Source: Neorhodopirellula lusitana (lineage in GTDB: Bacteria; Planctomycetota; Planctomycetia; Pirellulales; Pirellulaceae). Taken from it: a stretch of 64,000 nt of DNA. Positions 26,053-35,100 of the stretch are shown piece by piece (the first letter of the stretch is position 1; each line of letters starts with the position of its first letter). Under the pieces are notes generated by a model. It was not told the DNA's origin. It was given only the letters and a program-made list of their open reading frames with translations, and did not search any database. Position numbers and translations under genes: made by a program. Location: positions 62,001-126,000 of the forward strand of contig NZ_FXUG01000012.1 in NCBI RefSeq assembly GCF_900182915.1, given 5' to 3'.

Positions 26053-27246
26053 ATGATTGAGTTGTCCGCTGCGCAAGCACGGCGACTGGTGGTGGTGTGC
26101 CAGGGTTTGCACCGGGCTAATCCGTTCGGGCGATCCGAGGCCGGGGTGCTTCGCTGCATCGACCAACTGGGGTACATCCAGATTGATACGATCTCGGTGA
26201 TCAAACGGGCTCACCTGCATACGTTCTGGACCCGGTTGCCGTCGTTTCAAGACGGCGAGCTTGACCAAGCCCAGCGGGATCGCAAGGTGTTCGAGTATTG
26301 GTCGCACGCGGCGGCGTACTTGCCGATGCATGACTTTCGGTATTGTTTGCCGTACATGCATGCGATCGCATCAGGCCAAAAGCATTGGCGGAAACCGGAC
26401 AAGAAAATGATGGCGTCGGTGATGCGGCGAATTCGTCAGGACGGGCCAGCGAGGGCGAGGGATTTTGATTCGCCACCGAAGCGGCCAGCTGACTTTTGGG
26501 GTGGCTCGAAACCAGCGAAAGTGGCCTTGGAACAATTGTTCATCGAAGGCGAGTTGATGGTCAGCCATCGCGACGGATTTCAGAAGGTGTTTGATCTGAC
26601 CGAGAGAGTGTTGCCCGCCGAGGTGGATGTCACCAAGCCAAGCTCGGAAGAGTTTTATCGCTACTTGATTCTTCGCATGATTCGGGCGCAAGGAATCGCT
26701 ACGGAAGCGGAGGTGGGGTACCTGCGCAAGGGCATTAAGGCGGGGCTGCGTGATCAGCTTCAAGGAATGCTGGCGGACGGTGAAATCGTCGGCGTTCAGG
26801 TCGAGGAAAATCCGAACGTCTACTATTCAAGCCAAGAGATTTTGGACAGCGCACTATCGGTACGCGTGGCCAAGAAGGTGCATTTGTTATCGCCGTTTGA
26901 CAATCTGGTCATCCAGCGGAAGCGTGTGTCGCAGTTGTTCCGTTTTGATTATCAAATCGAGTGTTACGTGGCTGAAAGCAAGCGACAGCACGGCTATTTC
27001 TGTTTGCCGATTCTGTTCGGTGACCAGTTTGTGGGGCGTCTCGACCCGAAGGCAGACCGTCAGAATCGAGTCTTGTTGGTTCGTAACCTGGTGATTGAAA
27101 AGACGTTGGCAGACCCGGAGCGATTTGCGCGTGAATTGTCGGCGAAGCTAAATTTGCTGGCGGTTTTCAACGATTGCGAAACGGTGTCGATCGAACAATG
27201 CAATGTCAAGAAGATCGCTGCGGCGGTAAAACGTCATTTCAACTGA
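26053..27246 (+). CDS. ycaQ: YcaQ/AlkX-family DNA glycosylase (HTH_42)
   Basis: The 397-residue product matches the winged-helix HTH_42 family: an N-terminal helical segment (ELSAAQARRLVVVCQGL), LGYIQIDTISVIKRAHLH with the catalytic-type motif Q43-I-D45, EYWSHAAAYLPMHDF, LLSPFDNLVIQRKR, and GRLDPKADRQ near the C-terminus. E. coli YcaQ (AlkX), which uses a Q-x-D motif, removes alkylated bases and unhooks interstrand crosslinks. The ATG at 26053 is preferred to the in-frame GTG at 26038; neither has a strong ribosome site. A role in alkylation-damage repair follows from the family. Confidence 0.88.
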   Translation: MIELSAAQARRLVVVCQGLHRANPFGRSEAGVLRCIDQLGYIQIDTISVIKRAHLHTFWTRLPSFQDGELDQAQRDRKVFEYWSHAAAYLPMHDFRYCLPYMHAIASGQKHWRKPDKKMMASVMRRIRQDGPARARDFDSPPKRPADFWGGSKPAKVALEQLFIEGELMVSHRDGFQKVFDLTERVLPAEVDVTKPSSEEFYRYLILRMIRAQGIATEAEVGYLRKGIKAGLRDQLQGMLADGEIVGVQVEENPNVYYSSQEILDSALSVRVAKKVHLLSPFDNLVIQRKRVSQLFRFDYQIECYVAESKRQHGYFCLPILFGDQFVGRLDPKADRQNRVLLVRNLVIEKTLADPERFARELSAKLNLLAVFNDCETVSIEQCNVKKIAAAVKRHFN

Positions 27247-27384
27247 TATTGATAAACCCAACGTGCGGCAATGCAGAACCTGCTGGAGCGAGGCGGACAC
27301 GCCAGGTGTTTTTGATTTAGAATACCAAGCTTGTTTTGCTTTTGATTTACACGCCATGACCTCGCGTTGTTGGATGCCGCCGGT

Positions 27385-28134
27385 ATGAAACTGTTTTCAA
27401 CTCTCGTCATGATGCGGCTCGTTTTAGGCACGGCGATCGTGGTTGGCATGTCGACTGAATCCAACGCGATTATTTGGCGACTGGGGACGATGCCGGAGAC
27501 CGAGGCTCGGGCGGAAATGCAGAACGTTGGCAAGCTTCGGTACACGCCGCTTTGCGTTCTAGGCGGGACCTGTATCGCGCTAGGTGGGAAGTGGGTTTTG
27601 ACCTCGCGGCATGGCACCCAAGCCTGGTCCGCTAGCATGTTGTCGGTGCAGTTTCCGGCGTTGAGCTACCAGGTTTACTGGCCAAAGTCCGTGATGCTTT
27701 CACCGACCAGCGATTTAGCTTTGTTGGAATTGGACAGCGATGTTGAGGGAGCGGGTTCCATTCGCTGGACTCGTGAGGATGCGGTCGGCAAAGCGGTTTG
27801 GCTTGGCGGATTTGGGGTCTCCGGACCCATTCCACAACAGCGTGTCGCGGGTGTTTTTTATTCCGGCTACAACACCGTCGATCGAGAGCGTGGCGGCAAA
27901 TGGTCGTTGAAGTTGCAGCCCACGACCGATCCCGCGAAGCCCAATGTTTCGGTAGCTTTGATGGATAGTGGATCGCCGTTGTTCTTGAAGACCGAACGGG
28001 GGTGGCGGCTGACTGGAATCGCTTCATCCGTCTCCAGCACTGATGCAACGAAAAGCCGTGATCGCAGCAATTACGCTCGGCTTGGTGACGCTGCCGATTG
28101 GCTAATCGAGCATACTGAAATGCAACCTGACTGA
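27385..28134 (+). CDS. exported trypsin-like serine protease-fold protein
   Basis: The 249-residue protein has a signal peptide (MKLFSTLVMMRLVLGTAIVV, cleavage near Ala28) and a chymotrypsin-like domain. Catalytic-triad candidates are His76 in VLTSRHGT, Asp110 in SPTSDLALLELD and Ser195 in MDSGSPLF. The residue before the DSGSP motif is Met instead of the Gly that helps form the oxyanion hole, which may weaken activity. The start at 27385 puts the signal peptide at the N-terminus; the upstream in-frame start at 27367 is less likely. Its target is unknown. Confidence 0.8.
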   Translation: MKLFSTLVMMRLVLGTAIVVGMSTESNAIIWRLGTMPETEARAEMQNVGKLRYTPLCVLGGTCIALGGKWVLTSRHGTQAWSASMLSVQFPALSYQVYWPKSVMLSPTSDLALLELDSDVEGAGSIRWTREDAVGKAVWLGGFGVSGPIPQQRVAGVFYSGYNTVDRERGGKWSLKLQPTTDPAKPNVSVALMDSGSPLFLKTERGWRLTGIASSVSSTDATKSRDRSNYARLGDAADWLIEHTEMQPD

Positions 28135-28359
28135 AGCTGGTCCGGAAGATTTAGCCTTGGTCACTGTAAGTTTTGTCCAACGGCACACCGGTTGCTTAGC
28201 GATTGCCTGGTCGCACGCTGGTAGCGTCGTTCCACGCTGGTGGCATCGAAAACCGCGGGCACCCATGTAGCTGAACTCGCGATGCTTGATGAGGGGTGTC
28301 GCCACGGTTCTATGCTTTCTTTTCCTGATTTAGCAACACGATTTCAATAGAGACAAAAG

Positions 28360-29355
28360 ATGACGTTTGACGCGCTGGTGATCAACAAGAGTGGTGAGGC
28401 GACGGTTTCAGCAAGCATTCAGCAATTGGCCGAGGAACAGTTGCCCGCCGGTGATGTGACGGTTGCGATTCAGTACACGACCGTCAATTACAAAGACGGT
28501 TTGTGTATGCAGGCGAATGGTTTGTTTGTGCGAAACTACCCGCATGTGGCGGGGATTGATTTCGCTGGCATCGTGGAGTCGTCCACCGACGCTCGCTTTC
28601 AACCGGGTGACAAGGTTGTGTTGACGGGCTGGAATGTGGGCGAGAATCATTGGGGCGGTTTTGCTCAAAAGGCACGCGTGAAAGCGGATTGGTTGGTGCC
28701 GTTGCCCGACGGTTTGACGTTAGAGCGGGCGATGGCGATTGGCACGGCCGGTTTGGCTGCCGGTCTTTCCGTGTTGGCACTGGAGGATCACGGGTTAAAG
28801 CCGGATCAGGGCGAGGTGTTGGTGACCGGCGCGGCCGGTGGCGTGGGGTCGATTGCGACCGCGATGCTGGGCAAGCTGGGTTATGAAGTGGCGGCGGTAA
28901 CCGGTCGTCCCGAAGCGGCAGACTACTTGAAGTCGCTGGGAGCGTCTCGCATCGTTCCGCGAGATGAAATCAACACGGTTTCCAAGAAACCGCTTGAGAC
29001 GGCGGTGTGGGCGGGGTGTGTCGACGCGGTCGGTGGTGCCATGTTGGCTCGCGTCTTAGGCCAAATGAAATACGGCGCATCGGTCGCCGCGGTCGGGTTG
29101 GCCGGTGGTGCGGATTTGCCTGCGTCGGTGATTCCGTTCTTGTTGCGTGGTGTCAATTTGTTAGGAATCGACACTGTTTTGGCGCCCACGGAAAAGCGTT
29201 TGGTCGCTTGGCAACGCCTCGCTCGTGACCTGCCGATGGACCAACTCGACGCCATGATCCAGCCCGCCAAGCTAAGCGACGTGCCTCGCTTGGCGGAGGA
29301 AATTTTGCAGGGCAAAGTGAAAGGCCGTGTCGTCGTGGACGTCAACGCGGATTGA
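28360..29355 (+). CDS. acuI: acrylyl-CoA reductase (AcuI/YhdH family)
   Basis: The 331-residue MDR protein has the AcuI hallmarks: TTVNYKDGLCMQANGLFVRN near residue 43, HVAGIDFAGIVESS, LTGWNVGENHWGGFAQKARV, and the nucleotide-binding LVTGAAGGVGSIATAMLGKLG. AcuI reduces acryloyl-CoA to propionyl-CoA with NADPH, detoxifying the acrylate made during dimethylsulfoniopropionate breakdown in marine bacteria. No DMSP lyase or acrylate-CoA ligase is adjacent, so the physiological link is inference. No ribosome site is strong; the ATG matches the family start. Confidence 0.92.
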   Translation: MTFDALVINKSGEATVSASIQQLAEEQLPAGDVTVAIQYTTVNYKDGLCMQANGLFVRNYPHVAGIDFAGIVESSTDARFQPGDKVVLTGWNVGENHWGGFAQKARVKADWLVPLPDGLTLERAMAIGTAGLAAGLSVLALEDHGLKPDQGEVLVTGAAGGVGSIATAMLGKLGYEVAAVTGRPEAADYLKSLGASRIVPRDEINTVSKKPLETAVWAGCVDAVGGAMLARVLGQMKYGASVAAVGLAGGADLPASVIPFLLRGVNLLGIDTVLAPTEKRLVAWQRLARDLPMDQLDAMIQPAKLSDVPRLAEEILQGKVKGRVVVDVNAD

Positions 29356-29515
29356 GACGCGTGTTGATACGGTCACATTCTTAGACCCACGCGAGCGGAA
29401 TTGGCTCAGTGTTGGGGGGGTGGGTGGAACTTATTTCATGCCGCCTGCATGGTTTGGGACCGTTAGGTGCTGGAATGTTGATTGCTTTCAACCCAGCATG
29501 GAAGGCTAGGCTACG

Positions 29516-29563
29516 GAGATGCCGCGTTGAAGAGACGCCGCGCTAAAGAGATGCCACGCTAAA
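29516..29563. repeat. 16-bp tandem repeat
   Basis: Three contiguous units: GAGATGCCGCGTTGAA, GAGACGCCGCGCTAAA and GAGATGCCACGCTAAA, ending about 30 bases before the -35 box of the TetR-RND operon. Confidence 0.85.
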
Positions 29564-29593
29564 GAATCGTGAGCGGAAACCGATTTATCGGAG

Positions 29594-29658
29594 TTGCCGA
29601 AAGTAAACCCGATAGTATACTTCTCGCATTCGGCGAAAAGTAAACTCGGGAGTGTAGT
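29594..29658 (+). promoter_or_regulatory. promoter and paired operators of the TetR-RND operon
   Basis: A sigma-70-like promoter can be read: -35 TTGCCG (29594-29599), 16-base spacer, -10 TATACT (29616-29621). Overlying the spacer and -10 box is an imperfect palindrome, AGTAAAC-CCGATA-GTATACT (29602-29621; half-sites match 6 of 7). A second copy, AGTAAAC-TCGGGA-GTGTAGT (29639-29658), starts 37 bases further on, just past the expected transcription start. Two such 20-bp sites bracketing the start point fit autorepression by the TetR protein encoded immediately downstream. The TTG start codon at 29660 lies right after the second site. Confidence 0.65.
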
Positions 29659-29659
29659 T

Positions 29660-30358
29660 TTGGCGAAGACGCCTAAAATCAAGAAGAAGCCTGGAGCAAA
29701 GCAGTCCAGTTCCTCGAAAGCGAAGTCCAAATCGGTTTTGCCGGATTTGGAGGCGTGCACGCGCCTGACCGATCGGAAGCGTGCTTCGATCGTGCGGGCG
29801 GCGGTCATGGAGTTCCAGGCACGTGGCTATTACGCTGCCAGCATGAATGGGATCGCTCAGGTTGCCGAGGTCAGTAAACGCACCCTCTACAACCACTTCG
29901 ATAGCAAGGATGCGTTGTTCAACGAGATGATCGAAGAGTTGCTCGATCGTTCGGGACGGTTGCCGGCATGTGCGTTTGACGCGGAGGGTGATCTGGCTGA
30001 ACAGTTGACCGAGTTGGCTCATTCCGAGGTCGCATTTTTGACTTCGGACGCGGTCCAAATGCTGGCTCGAGCAGGCATGTCGCGGGTCTTGGTGGAGCCT
30101 GGCGTGGGCGGCCGAATTGCTCACAAACAGTTACTGCGACGGGTGAAGGATTGGCTCGACGAGGCCTATGCAGCGGGTTGTTTGCAAGAGCTGGATACGG
30201 ACTTTGCGGCCCAGCAGTTTGCTGGCTTGCTGCGGACGTTCACGTTCTGGCCATCCATCCTGCACGGGGAACCGAAACCGTCAAAGAAGCGACGAGATCA
30301 GGTGGTGGAGTCGACGGTGGAAATGTTTTTGGCTCGCTATGCGGTGGGGGAAGAGTGA
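29660..30358 (+). CDS. TetR/AcrR-family transcriptional regulator
   Basis: Taking the TTG at 29660 (GGGAG seven bases upstream), the product is 232 residues. A Lys/Ser-rich tail of about 30 residues precedes the TetR DNA-binding domain (ASIVRAAVMEFQARGYYAAS; MNGIAQVAEVSKRTLYNHF). A helical ligand domain follows, ending in the AefR-like C-terminal pattern (FAGLLRTFTFWPSILHGEP). An apparent earlier start at 29594 coincides with the predicted -35 box and is rejected. The stop overlaps the adaptor ATG by one base (TGATG). It probably represses its own operon through the operators just upstream; the inducer is unknown. Confidence 0.88.
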   Translation: MAKTPKIKKKPGAKQSSSSKAKSKSVLPDLEACTRLTDRKRASIVRAAVMEFQARGYYAASMNGIAQVAEVSKRTLYNHFDSKDALFNEMIEELLDRSGRLPACAFDAEGDLAEQLTELAHSEVAFLTSDAVQMLARAGMSRVLVEPGVGGRIAHKQLLRRVKDWLDEAYAAGCLQELDTDFAAQQFAGLLRTFTFWPSILHGEPKPSKKRRDQVVESTVEMFLARYAVGEE

Positions 30359-32187
30359 TGGCAGTAAAAGAAGAATTTTCGAGTGTTCAGCGAATGGAAA
30401 TGGTGAGTCAAGTGGTTCGATTGCAACGTGATGCCGCCTTGAGTGGATTTGCCCGTGTGGGCGCAGTTGTTTTGTTGGGGATAGGGATGCTGGCAAGCGT
30501 GGTTGGTTGCCGCGATTCAGGCCCGGCTTTGGCTCGGGAACTTCCACGACCGGTGTCGGTGATGGAGTTGACCTTGTCGATGCCCGACACGAACTTTGTC
30601 GCGTCGGGACGGGTGAAGTCTTGGAAGACCGAGGCGATTGGCTTCGAAGTGCCCGGGCGGATTGATTGGGTGCTTGAACCTGGCAAGAACGTCGCCGGGC
30701 GGATTGAAGATGCGGACGGCCGCGTGATCGATGCGGGGACTCCGTTGGCGAGACTGGATCCGGATCGTTACATCGTGGCGGTCGAGTCGGCGAAGGCGCA
30801 GCTGGAGGTGGCTCGTCGGGATCAAATCGTGGCGGAAATCCGCATTGATGAATCACTTCCGGCTAGCATCGAGTCGGTTCGATCGGACATGAAGTTGGCG
30901 GAAATTGAATTGGAACGTGCTCGTCAACTGAAACGCCAAAATGCGATTTCCGAAGCGGAGTACGACGCGGCCAGCAATCGCTTGACGACCGCTCGTACTC
31001 AGGTGTCAGCCGTGAAGGCAGAACTGAAACAAGCCGACGCGGAACTGCAATCCGCCAAGGCACGCGTGTCCGTTGCGGTGCAGGCGGTCAATGATGCGGA
31101 ACGCGATCTTGCGGACACAACGCTGCACGGTGCTTATCGGGGACAAATCTCCAAAGTGGATGTCGTTCCAGGCAGTGTGGTGAGTGCCGGCACACCGGTT
31201 TTGACGTTGCAGATGATGGATCCGATCAAGGTTGAGTTGGAGGTGTCCGACGAGGTGTCGCGTGAACTTCAACGACGACATCAGGTTCCGGTGTCATTCA
31301 CCGATGCTCGCGGTGTGCGGCAAACGGTGCCGGGAATGATTCACGTGATCGACCCCAGTGCCGATTCGGCGACGCGGACTTTCACGGTGACGTTGTTGAT
31401 TTTGAACAGTCAGTATTCACCACAATTGCCGGCCCAGGTGCGTGATCGCGTGGTGGCGATGACGGAGGACATCTGGCCGCTGGATATCAACTCGATCATT
31501 GGCGTCAGCGCGCTCAGTCGGGATGCGGGATCGCAGCCTGAACCGGGCCTGCACCTGGTGGAAGAGGATGCGATTGAGACGGATGACGAGGGTTCGTTTG
31601 TGTGGCTGATTTCGAACTCCCGATTGCGGGATCCGTTGCCGGAAGTGTTGCAGTTGGAGCGTCAGCGGGTGGAGCTAATGGACCTTCGCGTTCCCTACCT
31701 TGGGAACTGGGTTTTTCGTCAGGTCCGTTTTCTGAACAAGGATTTACCCGGTGATTCGGTGTTGGCGGGCGAGTTGAAGTTTGCGTCACCGGAGGATCGT
31801 GAACAGTGGAGCCAGACCGATGCGGTGTACACGTCGGGACCGCAGTGGTTGTTGCGACCAGGCGACTTGGTGCAAGTCAATCTGGGCGAGTCCGATAACA
31901 CGCCTGGCTTGCGAGTGCCGGCGGAGGCAATTGTGGAAGAGTCCGGCAAGACGTTTGTCGTGCGTGTCGAAAAGTCCGGTGAAGGCTGGGTGGCTCGGAA
32001 GATTGAGGTGACGCTGCCCGATACAGGAATGTTGGATTCGTCGGCGCTGATGCGAATCGCGTCGGATGAATTGAAGGAGGGAGACCAGATTGTTGTCGGC
32101 GGCGTGCACTACTTGGACGATGGCGAAGCGGTGGCAATCAGTTCAACCGAAACGCGGCGACAACAGCACCTGGGAGGCTCGTTATGA
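30358..32187 (+). CDS. RND efflux periplasmic adaptor lipoprotein (HlyD/AcrA-like)
   Basis: The 609-residue protein has a hydrophobic segment ending in the lipobox VVGC (Cys51), so it is probably anchored by lipid. It continues with the adaptor order: barrel-sandwich halves around a coiled coil of about 110 residues (RDQIVAEIRIDESLPASIES; LERARQLKRQNAISEAEYDA), then DTTLHGAYRGQISKVDVVPG and beta-barrel segments. AcrA-type adaptors are about 380 residues. The excess is a roughly 150-residue insert after residue 370, rich in charged residues, within the C-terminal barrel region. Later ATGs at 30394 or 30400 would give a more usual signal length. ATGA overlap joins it to the pump gene. Confidence 0.88.
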   Translation: MAVKEEFSSVQRMEMVSQVVRLQRDAALSGFARVGAVVLLGIGMLASVVGCRDSGPALARELPRPVSVMELTLSMPDTNFVASGRVKSWKTEAIGFEVPGRIDWVLEPGKNVAGRIEDADGRVIDAGTPLARLDPDRYIVAVESAKAQLEVARRDQIVAEIRIDESLPASIESVRSDMKLAEIELERARQLKRQNAISEAEYDAASNRLTTARTQVSAVKAELKQADAELQSAKARVSVAVQAVNDAERDLADTTLHGAYRGQISKVDVVPGSVVSAGTPVLTLQMMDPIKVELEVSDEVSRELQRRHQVPVSFTDARGVRQTVPGMIHVIDPSADSATRTFTVTLLILNSQYSPQLPAQVRDRVVAMTEDIWPLDINSIIGVSALSRDAGSQPEPGLHLVEEDAIETDDEGSFVWLISNSRLRDPLPEVLQLERQRVELMDLRVPYLGNWVFRQVRFLNKDLPGDSVLAGELKFASPEDREQWSQTDAVYTSGPQWLLRPGDLVQVNLGESDNTPGLRVPAEAIVEESGKTFVVRVEKSGEGWVARKIEVTLPDTGMLDSSALMRIASDELKEGDQIVVGGVHYLDDGEAVAISSTETRRQQHLGGSL

Positions 32188-35100
32188 ATCTACCGGAATG
32201 GTCGGTGCGGAATCGTACCGTTGTCCTATCGGCGATCGTGTTGTTGATGGTTTGGGGAACGATCACGTTCTTTACCATGCCTCGGCGGGAGGACCCGGAG
32301 TTCACGATTCGGGTTTGTGTGGTTTCCACGGTTTGGCCGGGGGCGACCGCGACCAAGGTGGAGGAACTGATCACCGACAAGATTGAACAAGAAGTGATCA
32401 GTCTGGAAGAAGTCGAGAAAGTGCGTTCGTTTTCACGGACGGGACAGTCGACCGTTTTCGTTGAACTGAATGACGACGTTGCCCCGTCTGATATTCAAAA
32501 CGTTTGGGATAAGGTGCGGGCTCGAGTGGACTTAGCGGAGATGCCCGAGGACAGTGTGCGTCCGGTGGTCAATGATGAGTTCGGCGATACCGCGGTGATG
32601 TTGTTGGCGGTGCACCAAACTCCGTTAAAGGGCCGAGATGAGATTCGGGACGCGGATGTCTATTCGCCGCGGCAATTGGAAAAGTTTGCCGAGCGAATTG
32701 AGGACGATTTGCGTTTGGTCGAAGGTGTGGCGAAGGTTGAAAAGTATGGCGTTCGCAACGAGGCGATCTACATTGAAACGAACTTGGGCAATTGGGCTCA
32801 GCTGAACCTGACCACGGCTCAATTGAAGCGTCTGGCTTCGGAACGGAACATCGTTAAGCCGGGTGGCCAGGTTTCGACCGATGCGGGTTTCTTCAATGTG
32901 CGTCCGGGCGGGGAATTCGACGCCGTCGAAGAAATCGAGCATATCGCGGGGACGGTACGCAGTAGCGAAGGCGACGACAGCAACAATGTGTACCTGTCGG
33001 ATTTGGGATTGCAGGTGTCGCGTGATTACGAAGACCCGCCGAGCTACTTGTGTCGCTATGGCGATCGTTCTGGTTCCGAACCGGCCGTGATGGTTGCCAT
33101 CACGATGAAGTCCGGCAGCAACATCATTGAGGTGTGCGGGGACATCAATCAACGTCTTGATGTGTTGATGAATCAACAGAAGTTGTTGCCGCCGGATATC
33201 GCGGCGACACCGGTTTCGGATCAATCCTTGTCCGTCAACGCGAAGATCTCCGATGTGATCGTCAATGTGATCGAGGCGGTATTGATTGTTGTTGTGGTGG
33301 TTTACGTGTTGGTCGGTTTCCGGATCGCATTTGTGATGGCGGCGAATATTCCTGTCGTGGTGATTGGCTCGATTGGGTTGATCGCGATCTTCGGTGTGCA
33401 GTTGGAACAGATCTCGCTAGCGGCGATCATCATTTCATTGGGCTTGTTGGTAGATAACGCGGTACAGGTTTGCGATCAGGCTCGGTCGAATCAGATCGAT
33501 GGGATGAAGCCGTTTCCAGCGGCCGTCGCAGGCGCACAAACTTTGGCGGTGCCGATGTTAATGGGGACGCTGACCACGATGGCTGCGTTCGTGCCGATGT
33601 TGTTTTGTTTGGAAGGCGGGGGGAAGGAATACGTCTACAGTTTGCCAGTGACGGTGTCGACGACCTTGGCATTGAGTTGGGTGTTGGCGATGACGCTCTG
33701 TGTCGTGTTGGCTGGCGTGCTGATTCGGCCGCCAAAGCCGGGCGAACCCGCTTCGCCTGTGATTCGATTGGGGCAGCGACTGCGAGGTTGGTTACCCGCG
33801 AGATGGCGATCGGCTGTAACGTCCGGTTCAGGGAATGCGTCCAATGCGACCGAGCGACGTGATGGGATGGTCCAGCGGATTTACGGAGCCACGCTGATGG
33901 TCGCGTTGCGTTGGAAATGGTCGGTGCTGTTTTTGTCCGTTTTTGCGGGCGTGGCGGCGTTCAAGCTGCCGGTCAGTTCCGAGTTCTTTCCTGAGGCGGC
34001 CAATGATCTGTTTGGCGTGAAGATCTACTTGCCGGAAACGGCGACGATCGAGCAAACGAATCAAATTGCGAAGCAGGTGGAAGGTGTGATCCGCAGTTTG
34101 AGTGAAGTTTCGCCCGAGGATTCCGTCATGTCGCCAACTAGCGAGCATCCCGCGGTCAGCGAACGTTTGTCGATGATGCGAACGATAGTGGGCGGTGGCG
34201 CTTCGCGATGGTCGTTGACGTGGGAGCCGGAACCACCGACTCGAAACTTTGCCGAGATTATGGTGCGGTTGACGGATGGTCGGTACACGAAGGATTTCGT
34301 TGACGATTTGCGGATTGCGTGCCGGGATGGTGATCCTGAGCGCGGCATTCGGCCGGTCGTTGGCGCGCGTGTCGTGCCGATCAAGCTCGCCCTGGGGCCG
34401 CCAGCCGATCCGTTGGTGTTCCGGATCATCGGCAGTGGATTTGCTGATCCGGCGAAGTTGCGACAGGTTGCTAGTGAGGTGCAAAGTTTGGTGCGGGAGC
34501 AACCGGAAGCATGGAACGTTTACAACTCGTGGGGGATCAATGGTTTTCAGATGCAAGTGGATGTGGATCGCGACCGGGCAACCTTGGCGGGCGTGACTAA
34601 CTCGCAGATTGCGGAAACGCTGAACTCGTATTACTCGGGTTTGAAGTTGACCACGTTCCGAGAAGGCGATCACCAGGTGCCGATTTACTTCCGGTTAAAA
34701 CCTGAAAGTCGGACTTCGGTGGAGGGGCTGCGAGAGTCGTTTGTTGAGGGGGATCTTGGCAAAGTGCCGCTGGACGCGGTCGCGGACTTTCGTTTTTCTT
34801 GGCAACCGGAAAAGATCCAGCGGCGGAACATGAATCGAGTGATTGAGGTTTCCTCGCGGATGTTGCCTGGGGTCGCGGGGAACGACGTGGTGTCACGCTT
34901 GTTGAAGTCGCCGGAGATGGCGGGGATCGTTGATCGCTTACCACCTGGGTTCTGGATCGAGCCGGGTGGTGCGTATGAGGAAAGCCAAGAGAGTGGTGGC
35001 CAGATGATGATGTCGTTTCTGGTGTCGTTTGTGTTGATCTCGTTGCTGTTGGTTTTTCACTACAACAGTTTGAGCAAAACACTGATGATCTTGTTTACCT

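Noticed and set aside
29594-29659. Earlier TTG start for the TetR gene
   Set aside because: It coincides with the predicted -35 box, and the extra 22 residues would be encoded by operator sequence.
30151-30357. 69-codon upstream extension of the adaptor gene
   Set aside because: It overlaps the TetR C-terminal coding region in another frame; the TGATG junction at 30358 is the natural start.
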